Source: Micropterix aruncella (taxonomy: Eukaryota; Arthropoda; Insecta; Lepidoptera; Micropterigidae). From it: a stretch of DNA of 64,000 bases. The stretch spans positions 12,090,365 to 12,154,364 of the forward strand of contig OX155960.1 in NCBI GenBank assembly GCA_944548615.1, read 5' to 3'. The position numbers were made by a program, and so were the translations under genes. Position 1 is the first letter of the stretch. Each line of letters begins with the position of its first letter. The notes beneath the pieces were generated by a model. That model was not told where the DNA came from. It saw nothing but the letters and a program-made list of their open reading frames with translations, and ran no database searches. Positions 22,641-34,335 of the stretch are shown here, piece after piece.

Positions 22641-25600
22641 GTGAGTATTGGAAGTATTTACTAAAATCATGTCAGACTCACTGCAATAGTGTAGCGAAAT
22701 GGTTGGATCCAGTAGCGAATGGACAATCGCTAAGCCATCGTCATTTCTTTAATAAAACTGATATGGAACTCCTATTCCAGTCTGAAATGGTTTTCATTAG
22801 TTTGCTAGAATTCTCAGTGAATTTACGATTTTACAGCGATTTCTCGGAAAACAAGAGATTGACAAGACTCCAACCGAATACTATTTTAGTTCGGCTTTGA
22901 CTTATTTGCTGGGGATGGTTTGCTCGAACATGGCGCTCCAGTGGGTTAATTATCCAACGCAGGTGAGATCTTTTTATTAACATCTTCATATATATAATGT
23001 GTGTGTGTATGTGTATGTAATAGTTGAAAATATTTGAACTGGTCCAGTTGGATTAAAAAGCAATAAAATTAAACATTGTCATAAAAAGCAACCATTTATA
23101 GTGCCATCCCTTGTATATTTCACTACTGTCTTATGGTTCCGGTTTAAACTTCTAAGTGACACAAAAAGAAAAGAAGCACACAACAATACCGTTAACCCCT
23201 CAGGCCCCGATTGGCCGATATCGGCCACAACATGATTCAGCGTGACGGCCCCGTTTTAATTTTATTTTAATGTAATTTGTTTTATTTTATTATGTTTTAT
23301 TATGTTTCATTTTAATTATGGGTACAGTGGTTTGGCAGTAATTAATGTTTTGATGAGACAGTGTCGTAATTCAATTTTTTTACTAATTTTTACTATTTTT
23401 TTTTGGGATAGCAACTTGTCAATCGGCTGAGGGGCCGAGGCCTGAAGGGTTAATAGCATTCAGAACTGGCAATACGACTGGTGTTTTACATTATTTACCT
23501 ATCTTATATTTTTCCTGAACTAGAAATTCATAAAGGTTATTTTAATGCGTACATAATAATCCCAGATAGTCTCTGTGGTATCATGTGTCATCCATTCTTC
23601 GTAAATAGAAAGCAGCTTCGTTTGCCACTTTTTGTTGATTCATGACCCTTAATTTCCACTTCTTTTACCTACTACCACTTCCCGCGCCAATGCACGTCAT
23701 TTTAGCATTTTTTAAAACTAATAATGCCTTTTTTATCTTATCAAAAACGATATCACAACTCCTTTCAACATTTTTCTTTGTCTTTTATAGTTTAGAATTT
23801 ACACATATTGACTTTTTTTGTATACATAAGGTGAGTTTCCCCATATAGGCGATTTTTATTAACTTTTAACCCTTCAGGCCTCGGCCCCTCAGCCGATTGA
23901 CAAGTTGATGTCCCAAATAATTTTAGTAAAAATTAGTAAAAAAATTGAATTATGACACTGTCACACCAAAAACATTAATTACTGCCAAACCACTGTACCC
24001 ATAGTTACAATGAAACATATTAACATAATAAAACATAATAAAATAAAGCAAATTAAATTAAAATAGAATTAAAACGGACTCGTCACGCTGAATCAGTTTG
24101 TGGCCGATATCGGCCAATCGGGGCTTGAGGGGTTAACTAACTCCTATCAACTTTTACTTAACTTAATCCATAGTTAAGAAGTTTATAACAAATAATTCTA
24201 TACCTGCCTCAAAACACTTTAAGCCTTCAGGCCTCGGCCCCTCCGCCGATTGACAAGTTGATGTCGAAAAAAATTTTTGTAAAAATTTGTAAAAAAATTG
24301 AATTATGACACTGTCTCACCAAAACATTAACTACTGCCAAAACACTGTACCCATAATTAAAATTAAATTAAAACGGGGCCGTCACGCTGAATCGTGTTGT
24401 GGCCGATATCGGCCAATTGGGGCTCTAGGGGTTAATGACCACTATAAAGGCTTATGAACCCATATACACTAAATTGGACCACATAATCTAGATCGCTTAG
24501 ATTGTTGTTTTTCAACCTTTTTTAGGTCCCGGCCCCCTTTGTGGTAAAAGAAAAATAACTTATGTGACCCCCCCCCCACCCTTAGACTGTAACTTAGTTC
24601 TCTAGAGCCCCCTTAGTCTCTTCCACAGCTGTAACTGTAAGCATCCAATTAATAAAGTTTTTTTTTTTAAATAGCGGAAACCACTTTTATTTTAACTGTT
24701 TTTCCTTTTCGAAGCAACTGCTTGCATCATAGATCAATAGAAAGTTGTGTAAAAGCAATAGCAAAACACATAATAGATATGTTTCTCTTCGAAGCTGGAA
24801 ATGTTTGCATACTATATAAATAAAGATTTTGTAATATTTTCGATTTTTATTTTTAGATAGCCTGATACCCCCACCCTTCCCTCCCTCCCTCTCGGGGTAA
24901 CAGCGACCTAAGGGATCGTGACCCACTGGTTGAAAATCACTGGCTTAGATGAATAAACCAATTCAAGGGTGCATATGGCCCGAAGCAATTAAGAATAATA
25001 AGGAAGTAGCACAATGTACTCAAACTATATATTATATGCAGGTATGAATAGGTACAAAAATGGTAATATCAAAGACCTCTGATGAGGGTCGAGCCTAATG
25101 GCCTGACTAATGCGCCAGTTCAAAATTCCTGTTTATAGATATCGAAAAAAGAAACGACAAACCTCTTTCTCCTTAAGGTACTTCTAGTCATGCTTTTTTG
25201 TTGAAGGTGATAGCGAAATCGGCCAAACCTATTCCGGTGATGGTGCTGGGGGTGCTAATTGGCAAGAAAAATTATCCCTTCAAAAAGTATCTCTTTATTC
25301 TCCTAATCGTACTCGGAGTCATAATATTCATGATGAAAGACAAGGCGGGCCTCGAAGAGAAATCCACCACCGGAATGGGAGAGCTTCTGCTCGTGCTCTC
25401 TTTGATTATGGACGGCTTAACTGGAGCAGTGCAGGTGATTATCATCAATGTACCTAACTACATACTGTAGGTCTATTGTGTTTTTTTTATACCCATATTA
25501 TGTCGGTATTAGGTATAATTGCCGTTTATCCCACTAAACTTCAGTTTGAGTTGGAATTCCACATTCAGATGTCCACATATAAGATTCAAATGTCCACATA

Positions 25601-28600
25601 ATTGTCTGATATATTCCACATATCAGACAATTATTCATCAAACAAATAATAGTGAATTTCCACAAAAAGAGACAAAAGTCAGCAAGCATGAATCACAAGA
25701 GCAGTTGAAGGAATTCGTCATGCAAACCCGCATCTGCCTTTGCTCAAGGACACTATTATTCCATAGCACCCAGAATATACAGTCGTATTGATGAGCATGA
25801 AGAAAGTTTGAAATGTTGTCACTTTTTTTAATTAAATTAAAGAACTGTCTTTTTGAACTAGTGCGAAAAGAAACAGAGCATGTGACGGTACTTATTGTGA
25901 TATAATTAATATTATCATATTTAGAAATGTTACTAATATTTTATTTCATTTATTATTTTACGTTTAACAAGTTGTTTGCTATTGCTAACAACCTAACTTT
26001 CGTCACCAGGAGCCCTAAGCAGCTTTCCCTGCTATTACAGAAAGTGGAGCTGTTCTGCGACTGGTCAGGCTGTATAAAAGTGAAGCCCTCCAAATGTTTT
26101 GCCTTGGACTCGCCCGCATAGACACAAAATTTACATCCTATGACCCCGAATTGGTCTATAAGGGCTCTAATATCACCCTTATAGACCCAAATAACCATTT
26201 TAAATTCCTTGGCAGGAAAATCACCTAAGATGTCTCTGGCGATCATGTTATAGAGCATTTCAAAAGTTGCCTGGCAAAAATAGATGCCTTGCTAATTTCT
26301 GGCCCTCGTAAGGCCTGGATCTATGACAATTATCTAACCTCACATTTGTCATGGCCTCTTTTTATTTACGATTTCATCAAAACCCAACTGTCCCGTCTAG
26401 ACGGGAGCTAACGGGCCCATGATGAGGTGGCCACGATGACCCATGTGTTCAGGGTCGGTCACACTCACGGGTCAACACCCATCCGATGGCCTCCACGCAT
26501 GGGGTGCGAACCTGGGTAGGACACTGGGTCAACCAGTCTCCCCTGGGAATTAAACCTCTGGCACTCCTGGACGGTCTGCGCACCGAGCGGCGCAAGCCAA
26601 TCGATTGTGCTCTCCGACTAACAGTCGGGGGAGTCTGGGAACTGTATTGTTTCCTATAGAGCGGGGGTGGTTGCCTACCTTAAGGCGACTGCTCTTGAAA
26701 TGACCATTGGCCATCCGATCCCGGTTCAGAGTCGGGCAAAGGACGCCTTGGCCCGCGATAGATTCGGTGTACACCGTTTCACCGCTTCGTAAGGGAGAGG
26801 ACCGCGCAAGCGACCTCGAACTCGGAACCAATCGAGAGACCGGAGAAATCTGGTCACAATTGGAAGCAAGGGCGCGAGTGTCGGCCTGTCAGGTAACATT
26901 ACTGGCTATCTCGCGGTAAAGGCGTTGGTCTCTTGCGGGTTGTGGCGTAGCTAGACGTCGGATTTGTAATGTCCAAAGTCTTCTACGCTCACTGCACGGT
27001 CGATAGAATGATGAATCGTTAAAACGTCCTGCGGTGACGGGTTCGCCCATTGTGGTTGACATCTCAATATGTCCCGTCTAGACGCGCTGGTGACAGCTAG
27101 TTTAAAATCCTGGTTGTCCTTAGCCAAACCATCTGACCCCTCGACTCTCTTCAGGTCCAAACAACATTTTGGGCTAGCGCTAAAACTGCCCTCTCTGCTC
27201 TACGCCAACTCCAGAATAACCAAAAATTCGATTATGTGCAATTCCAAAGATCCGGCAATATCGAAGCACGTAATAAGTGGCCATAGTGACTCAAATGATC
27301 TACAACCCCACATAGACTTCCACAAAAAGTTCCTTACTGGAATCAGCCAGAATGGCACTGGCCTGGGGTTTGGCAGTACAACCATGAGCGATGTGGACTT
27401 GAAGAAGTCTCTCTTGCGGGGAGATTACGACAGCAACAGTATGGCTCATGCTATTGGCCTTCAATGCCAGAACGATTGGACAACAATTGGGGACTTTTGC
27501 ACTCCAATGCACTGGAAGGTAATGCTCTATGACTGGACGCCAGAGATGCTGAAATTTTATTTGAATGCCTTTCAGCATACACTTCCAGACCCCAGTAACC
27601 TCGCTCGTTGGAGGGCAGGATAGTTCATGTCCCCTTTGTAGCAATACCCCTTGCACAGCTAGACATATTCTAGCTGGCTGCAAGGTAGCCTTAGATCAAG
27701 GACGGTACAATTACCGCCATGACAAAGTCCTCGCTGTTATTCGCGAGGTAATTAGCCTCTCAGTGGCTCGTGCCAACAAAAGTTTGACAGTATCCTCCAA
27801 ACCCCCAATACAGTTTGTGCGGGATGGCTCTAAAGGCAAAAAACATTTAACTACAAAACCTTTCTCAATAATCGAGAAAGCTTCAGATTGGATTATGGAG
27901 GTCGATTCGGTCTCTAAGCAGTATACATTCCCTGAAAGTCTCGGATGCACAACCTTCTGTCCAGATATAACTCTCTACTCTCTATCTCGGAAGGTGGCCC
28001 TTATCGTAGAATTAACTGTTTCATGGGAATCAAATATCCCAAAAGACCATGAGTACAAATTAAATAAACACCATGATCTCGCAAATGCCGTAACTTGGAA
28101 AGGCTTCACTGTTCACCTTCACGCGGTGGAAGTTGGCGCTTGTGGCCTGTTTGGCTAATCCGACATATTTTTGTATTTCAGGACCGCATGCGAGGAGAAT
28201 CACAACCTTCCGCACCTAGTATGATGCTAAATACCAACTTTTGGTGAGAAACCATTTATCGTTATAACTATTAAGACAACTAATTACTAAAAGTATATGT
28301 AAGTGGTTCCATTGTTTGATTCTTTATAGGTCCGTTATATTGTCGGGGCTGGGAGTGTTATTGAGCCGTGAGATTTTCACCTTCATTGCGTTTGCCGGCC
28401 GCTACCCTGAACTGTTGTGGTACATGTTTTGGTTCTCCATAACTGCCGCCTTGGGACAGATATTCATATTTTTAATGGCAAGTATCCGCTTCACATTCAT
28501 AGCAGAACTACTGGTAAACAACATTTTGTAACCTTTAGTGCTTGGCCACAGTGGATACGCAGGAGCGCAGGCCACTAACTCCTTCCAAACATGTTGCTTT

Positions 28601-31600
28601 GAGTGGCCAGGGGGACACAATTGAGGTTTGGGGCGTCCCTCTCAAACAGTAGCGCGCGCATACAACTGTCCGCAGTGATTTATAGGGCATTGGATTGGTC
28701 AATCCCATACTGACAATTGGCATCCGTAATTTTACTACAAACATGACATATAGATTGCACTCACAATTTCAAGCGTTGATTTTGCATGCTTTAATGTTTA
28801 AATAGATTGGCGTTCTGAACTCCCACGGACACATTACATCACCGCTGATGACTGATGCCTCAAAATAAAATACGAACGACTTTTTTTTTATTATGGAATC
28901 GAAGACTATCACAGTTCTTTGACATTATAAACAAGATAAAACGGATTTACCGCTTAAGTTTATAGCACCCAATGTTTCGGAGATGTCGCAACCGCCATTG
29001 TCCAGTCTACTTCATGCGGTAAATCCGTTTTATCTTGTTTATAGTTTTTATTCATATCTTATTATATTTTAATATTGATTACAAAAAAAATTACAAATTT
29101 TCGATGGAAACGGGGTTTTCACCCTTTTTCCATTTACAGTTTACTCTGCATTTGACATTCAATTTCGGCGCCTGAGGACAAAGATGAAAAAATTATCTAT
29201 CTATGTTTTTTTAACTCGTTTATAAATATTTCTTGAGTGAAAAAGTAAACAAAGTAAACCCACCTCCAATAAATCAGGAAACAAGTTCTTTTTTCATATC
29301 CTTTATTACAAATATTTGAATACCGACAACGGTTGCAGAACTTTTTAATGACTATTTCAGCTCTATACCCTTAAATACCAGCTGCCAGAATAAGGGAAAT
29401 CACTCAGCTTTAGGCCTGCTTGAGGACTATCGTAAAAAAAATCCAAATTCATTGTTATTCTCCCCCACCAATTCTTCCGAAATAATTAAAGTTGCTAAAT
29501 CACTTAAAATGAAAAATTCAACAGACCTATGGAATATATCCACCAAAATCCTAAAGAGTTCTGTAACCGTAATCTCGCACAATCTATCTTTTATCTTTAA
29601 TCGATGCATGGAACATGGATTCTTTCCCACCGAAATGAAGATGGCCAAAGTAGTGCCGATATTTAAAAAAGGTTGCCCAGAAAACAGAGATAATTATCGA
29701 CCCATATCTCTTTCACCAGTTTTCAGCAAAATTTTTGAAAAATTACTTCTTATCCGACTTGTTAATTTCTTTGCTGAAAACCAAATCCTGTCTAAAAAAC
29801 AATTTGGATTTCAAAAAAATCTCTCTACGCAAGATGCAATCGCCAGTCTAATTAAAAAAACACTACTTGGGCTAGACAATATGAAAAAAACCGTAGGCAT
29901 TTTCTGTGACCTCTCTAAGGCTTTTGATTGCGTAGACCACTCAATTCTACTTGAAAAATTGGAACACTACGGCATTAGGAATAAGGAACTGCAACTCATG
30001 GAATCTTATTTGCAAGAACGCACTCAGATTACGCAAGTCGAAAATAGCAAGAGCGCACCACAGAATATCCGCAAAGGTGTTCCTCAAGGATCGATACTTG
30101 GACCTTTTCTCTTCCTCGTCTATATTAATGACATCCCAGAGTGCCTGAAATCCGTGGATGATGAAATCATTTTATTCGCCGATGATACTTCACTTCTTTT
30201 TAGCGATAAAAATAAAGACACTTTGGCCCAAAGAATAAAAGAAACAATAGATAGGCTTAGTATATGGTTCCAAGTTAATAAATTGTCACTTAACGTAAAT
30301 AAATCAAAATCAATATGCTTCTCTTTGCGGCCGTCTGATTATAATGAAATAGACGTATACTTTGGGTCTGACCAACTAGAAAATGTCTCCTCCACGAAAT
30401 TTCTCGGTTTAGAAATTGATCAAAAATTGCAATGGTCTGACCACTTAAATGATCTCAGTAAAAAATTGTGCAGTGCCATATTCGCCATTAGAAAGATAAG
30501 AAGTTTATGCGGCTTTGAAGCAGCTAAATCCGTCTATTTTGCATATTTCCACTCTCTAATAACGTATGGCCTACTGTTTTGGGGAATGGCACCAAACTCA
30601 AAAAGAATTTTTCTCCTCCAGAAAAGAGCGGTACGCAGTTTATATAGAGTCTCACCGAGAAGTTCTTGTAAGCCGCTATTTGTAAAATCAGGAATAATGA
30701 CTCTATTTTCTTCTTACATCTACCAAAATATTATGTACGCTCGTAGACACCTAACAGAAGCTCCGGTGAATAGTGATTTTCATCATCACGATACGAGGAA
30801 TAAATCCAATCTCCACATAAACCGACAGCGACTTAGCAAAGTGCGATACAGTTTTATTCATCAAAATTTGTCGTTCTATAATAAGATTCCAGAGCAAATG
30901 AAAAGCCTCGGAGAGGTCCAATTTAAAAAGATAATCATAAATAATTTGGTAAGAAACCCAATTTATGGTATAAGGGAGTTTGAAAATTCTGAGTCTATTT
31001 TCCATGTTGATGATTAATGAAATGCGTAAAGTTTTAAACATAACGGTATTATGATAGCTGACATTCTAATTTTCATATAATTTATTAAACATCTATTCAT
31101 TTTTAAAAAAAAATACGAAAGCATTATTGCTGGATTGACAATAAAATATATATTTTTTGATTATTCTACATAGAATTTGCATTTCTATTTTAATATATTA
31201 TTCTCCTTGACTCTTAAATCACATTAGTATATTTTGATTATTTGTATATAGGTAATATTGAATATAATATTACAGCGATGACAACTATCACGATAGTTAT
31301 GTTTTTAATAATTAAATTTTTAGCATTTAATTTTGTGACGCATCCAAGTGTAGGAATGCCTATCTACTGGAGTAGTTGATTGTATTGTATTGTATTGTAT
31401 TGTATTGTAATACACTAAATAGCAATGATGGAGACTCGTAAAAAGTAGGCCTACATCACCTGAGGAATATCCCGATTGTCACGTTTCTAGTCTTTCTGTG
31501 AAGTCTATGTCAAAAATTTATATTAAGTATTTTATATTAAGTACCGTTTTTATTTTTAAGGTTTATTGCAATTACTGCAAATAAACGAAACATTTTTGCC

Positions 31601-33366
31601 AGGAATCAACGATACTCATTTCGTTTCAAAATGGTGATGCCATAATACGGGATAAAAGTTTGCTGCATCATTGTTCCTTTTCAGCTTCAATCTGCCAAGA
31701 GGTTATATTACTAAAATATGCATTTTCACTAAATTCAAACAATAAGCGACTTCCTATTATTGATTAGAGATGCCTGTCTCCTGCAAACTCTTCTTAATCG
31801 CCTGATTTCACGTCCGTTCACGTGCTGACCTCTCTTCGTAAAGTGTTTTAAAATCATTCATTTGTGCATAGGTTGCACCATTCATGGTGGATATTTAAAT
31901 AGCATAAAATCACTTTGTTTTAGCTAATATCTGAATATTTGACCTAGAGCTATACATAAGTACGCAGTACACTGAACGAAAGCAGATGGATTTTACTTGC
32001 TCTGCTTGAGAGAGTATTTTCTATTAAGGTTTACTTGTCAATATCATCAGTTGTTTGCACAATTTCAGCATTTTTGAATAAGTAATTTAAATATTTTTGA
32101 AATTTAATTTTCCACTTATTTTGAATCTCCGTAAAATCATCTTTTTATAATCAATTATTATACTAACCCCAATATATCATGACAACCTATAAATTGATAA
32201 CCAACATAAAAAAAACCACACTTGATACTGTTACGTTCCCCTGCATTCCAAACTATAAAAATGTCAATGGATAGCACTAAAAAATTGATTTAATAATGGG
32301 TTTTTATAACCAATCATTCCTTTATAAAAACCCTTTGTTAGCAATGTTGTTACAGTCAATTAAATTATTATTACTGTTATCGCCAACAATGCTATTAACG
32401 CCATCTGCTTTTTTCGCCGACTCGGGAAGCTTGCCATTTCTAACACTAGATTGATCAATCTAATACCCTCTAGGCATAATATTGAATTGAGCGGGAGGCG
32501 GCGGCTCAAAATACATAGTTGTTGGACGCATGCGGATTTGATATTTTTCCCTTTTGCTTTTATAAAATTTTTGTTTGTTTTTAATTTACAAGAATGTACA
32601 AGTGCAGTATGAGCACTCATGCCTTGGAACATCTCTACAACAATAAAAAGTTACGTTACTGCCGGGTAACTGTTATTGTACATTCCGTCTAGATACTTCT
32701 CTATGTCTGTCTGTCTGTTGTGAGAATCTCTCAGTTGATTCTCACATTTTCTATCTATATCAATAGTGCTTTTTTGTATATTTTTGTGCTTTCGTGTGTA
32801 TTCCACACGGCTCGGTGGCATAGTGGTTAGGTCGCCTGATCTTAAATTGTAAGGTCCCTGGTTCGATTCCCGGCTGAATCAACATTTTCCGTTGGGATCA
32901 AATTATAAAATAATATTTATGTTTTCCATTGAAAATAAATGTTTTTCATTGACGACACTTGGGTCACGCAACTGCACGTGTTGCTACTGCGCTACTTGCA
33001 CACCACTCTGGCCAGGCACACTCACTGCTGAGCGTTTCAGTATACGTGGAGTTAGAGGGTATTGTTTACAAGTAGGTCATTATATAAGAGAAGGTTTGTA
33101 ATTCAACTCGCATGATACACAATATTCCAAATCCATTGGAGCCTAATTTATGATTTTTTTTAATATAGATTTTTGAGTTTGGACCTTTGACGTGTTCCGT
33201 GGTGACGACTACTCGGAAATTCTTTACTGTTTTGGCGTCTGTGATCATTTTTGGGAACGTACTACTCGCGAGGCAGTGGGGTGGAGCCATGCTCGTCTTC
33301 GCCGGCTTATTCCTCGACACCTTCTACGGAAAAACTGCTAAACCAAAGCCAGCTATTAGTAACTGA
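22458..33366 (+). CDS. SLC35B1: SLC35B1, ER ATP/ADP exchanger (AXER; Drosophila meigo), complete
   Basis: Six exons join in phase: 22458-22640, 22837-22962, 25207-25434, 28182-28243, 28330-28477 and 33169-33366, giving 314 aa (human SLC35B1 has about 322). The product is a nucleotide-sugar-transporter-fold protein of the ER membrane with about ten helices, which exchanges ATP for ADP. Landmarks match the family: [113 protein letters not shown]. The C-terminus ends [12 protein letters not shown]; the KKxSx-like tail of mammals is not evident. Introns 2, 3 and 5 are swollen by transposons, introns 1 and 4 are short (196 and 86 bp). Intron 5 uses a GC donor. All exons are intact, so the gene looks functional. 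Confidence 0.95.
22837..22962 (+). CDS. SLC35B1: SLC35B1 exon 2
   Basis: The acceptor is TTACAG and the donor GTGAGA. Its 42 codons include [20 protein letters not shown] and end WVNYPTQ. Confidence 0.93.
23192..23453. mobile_element. TTAA-flanked miniature element, family 1, copy 2
   Basis: It has TTAA on both sides, ends CCCCTCAGGCCCCGATTGGC and GGCCTGAAGGG, and is inverted relative to copies 1 and 3. It lies in SLC35B1 intron 2. Confidence 0.85.
23866..24136. mobile_element. TTAA-flanked miniature element, family 1, copy 3
   Basis: It is close to copy 1 along its whole length, with TTAA at both borders. Confidence 0.85.
24219..24435. mobile_element. TTAA-flanked miniature element, family 1, copy 4 (short)
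   Basis: It has TTAA borders and the same ends, but an internal deletion of about 50 bp. It lies only 82 bp after copy 3. Confidence 0.8.
24503..24942. mobile_element. hAT-type miniature element with exact 8-bp target duplication
   Basis: The duplication GCTTAGAT stands at 24495-24502 and 24943-24950. The ends are TGTTGTTTTTCAACC and GGTTGAAAATCACTG (inverted, hAT-like). No coding sequence is present. Confidence 0.85.
25207..25434 (+). CDS. SLC35B1: SLC35B1 exon 3
   Basis: The acceptor is TTGAAG and the donor GTGATT. Its 76 codons run from [16 protein letters not shown] to [10 protein letters not shown]. Confidence 0.93.
25968..28147 (+). mobile_element. Restriction-like-endonuclease LINE, copy A (disrupted)
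   Basis: It begins at the reverse-transcriptase active-site region ([16 protein letters not shown]; the expected Ala-Asp-Asp is Ala-Asn-Asn here) and runs through the thumb to a cysteine-histidine knuckle [18 protein letters not shown], then [14 protein letters not shown] and the C-terminal endonuclease motif PDITLYS ... VELTVSWE. This arrangement is that of LINEs with a C-terminal restriction-like endonuclease (R2/NeSL/Utopia-like group). It is interrupted by the foldback element at 26404-27070 and by stops, and ends 34 bp before SLC35B1 exon 4. Confidence 0.85.
26404..27070. mobile_element. Foldback element, left-truncated copy, inserted in LINE copy A
   Basis: It contains the unique centre and right arm of the element at 16.7-17.9 kb but lacks the left arm. 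It splits the LINE sequence KTQLSRLD; the 14-mer GTCCCGTCTAGACG is present on both sides (26390-26403, 27071-27084) and only once, with one change, at the matching place in LINE copy B. Confidence 0.8.
28182..28243 (+). CDS. SLC35B1: SLC35B1 exon 4
   Basis: The acceptor is TTTCAG and the donor GTGAGA. It codes for [20 protein letters not shown] and splits the next Trp codon. Confidence 0.92.
28330..28477 (+). CDS. SLC35B1: SLC35B1 exon 5
   Basis: The acceptor is TTATAG. It runs from [12 protein letters not shown] to [10 protein letters not shown]. The exon ends ATG followed by GCAAGT: the GC donor is required, because using the GT four bases later would bring a stop in the next exon. Confidence 0.9.
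28895..29045 (-). repeat. Penelope-like terminal-repeat fragment with hairpin arms
   Basis: It contains the core seen in the terminal repeats at 44.1 and 45.4 kb (GACAATGGCGGTTGC, then CCGAAACATTGGG on the minus strand). It is flanked by inverted arms of about 27 bp (28932-28958 and 29017-29043) sharing AAACGGATTTACCGC. It is a diverged family member. Confidence 0.6.
29310..31410 (+). mobile_element. Jockey/CR1-like LINE, long open RT, in SLC35B1 intron 5
   Basis: The open frame 29452-31017 (521 aa) extends upstream without its own start ([17 protein letters not shown] at about 29331). RT motifs are present in order: [84 protein letters not shown] and the active site [10 protein letters not shown]. 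The C-terminal HHHDTRNKS motif follows. The endonuclease domain is missing, so the copy is 5'-truncated and cannot move by itself, but the RT is uninterrupted, which suggests recent insertion. It ends with a 3' UTR and a (TGTAT)n tail at 31379-31408. A shorter copy is at 12.9-13.6 kb. Confidence 0.9.
32809..32880 (+). repeat. tRNA-like SINE head with pol III boxes
   Basis: An A-box-like TGGCATAGTGG (32816-32826) and a B-box GGTTCGATTCC (32860-32870) have the spacing found in tRNAs. The outer arms do not pair as an acceptor stem, so a functional tRNA is unlikely; a tRNA-derived SINE head fits better. Confidence 0.6.
33169..33366 (+). CDS. SLC35B1: SLC35B1 exon 6 (last)
   Basis: The acceptor is ATATAG. 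It codes for [19 protein letters not shown] to [14 protein letters not shown] and a TGA stop. An AATAAA signal is at 33598-33603. Confidence 0.93.
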   Translation: MFEFGPLTCSVVTTTRKFFTVLASVIIFGNVLLARQWGGAMLVFAGLFLDTFYGKTAKPKPAISN

Positions 33367-33597
33367 CACCTCTCACAATATTCTTTGTAATTTAATTAAA
33401 TGAATTTAATTCATTTTTATTGCAAACGTTCACCACCATTTCCTTCCATTTTCGTTTTTTTTAATGTATAGCAGACTGTGATATATTCGTAAGAGCTAAA
33501 AAAATGATATCAACATCCAGTGCACGTTATACAAAACCATGTAGGTTAAGTGGCACAAATTTTAATATGAAATGTTTACATTTCAGTTTTATTTTCT

Positions 33598-33603
33598 AAT
33601 AAA
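33598..33603 (+). terminator. Putative poly(A) signal of SLC35B1
   Basis: AATAAA lies 232 nt after the stop codon, a usual distance. There may be others in this AT-rich sequence. Confidence 0.45.
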
Positions 33604-33809
33604 ATCTACAAATTACATTTAGTATTTTTGATCTTTTATTTATGCTGTTTCTAACTTCCCACGGGAATTATCACAATAAGTGTCGGTCACATCTTTATTC
33701 TCTGTTGACACTTACTTTTCTAAATAAGGCCAGGGTGGCTAAGTTAGCCATCGGGTGGTCAACTGTTAGCCGTTAAATCAGTGTAAAGGCCACCATCTGA
33801 TTCATGATC

Positions 33810-34335
33810 ATGATAAATGTATTTATTTCCAATACAACCATAACAATTGTGTAGGAATGCCATTAAATTAATCCTAAACTAGTTGCTCAATTTAGCCATG
33901 AGATGATAAATATATAACTTTAAACTTACCAATTACATAACAAAAACAAAGACTATATCATAACAGTTTACAACAAAACAATTGACAATGAATGTGTAAA
34001 TGGTTAGATACGATGCTATGTATTTTCACAATATTTTAAAAAGTCGCTATGAGCATACATGTTAATTTTAAGGAGATAAACTCGGATGGATCTCTTAAAA
34101 ATATCGATGTTTTAATCGCTTTTAATCTTTCAGGCAATTTATTAAAAAGTTTGAGGCCTATGTATCGACTAGTCGCCTGGAACTTGGCAGTACGTGCTAC
34201 GAACGGTTGGAGATACTGGGTTTTATTCCTGGTGTCATGCCGATGTACTTCCTCGTGGGATATGGCCGAGCTCTTATTGCAATAAAATTGGCAAAGAGCT
34301 TCTTGAGCAAAAATTGCATATACGGTCAATCGCAT
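33810..34335 (-). pseudogene. LINE C-terminal fragment
   Basis: The minus frame reads AQEALCQFYCNKS, HRHDTRNKTQYLQP and YIGLKLFNKLPERLKAI, the common end of jockey/CR1-like RT proteins (HDTRNK, then FNxLPxxLK). The RT core is absent. Confidence 0.7.

Noticed and set aside
32809..32880. Functional tRNA gene.
   Set aside because: The ends cannot form an acceptor stem, and the T-arm has a mismatch. A SINE head is more likely.
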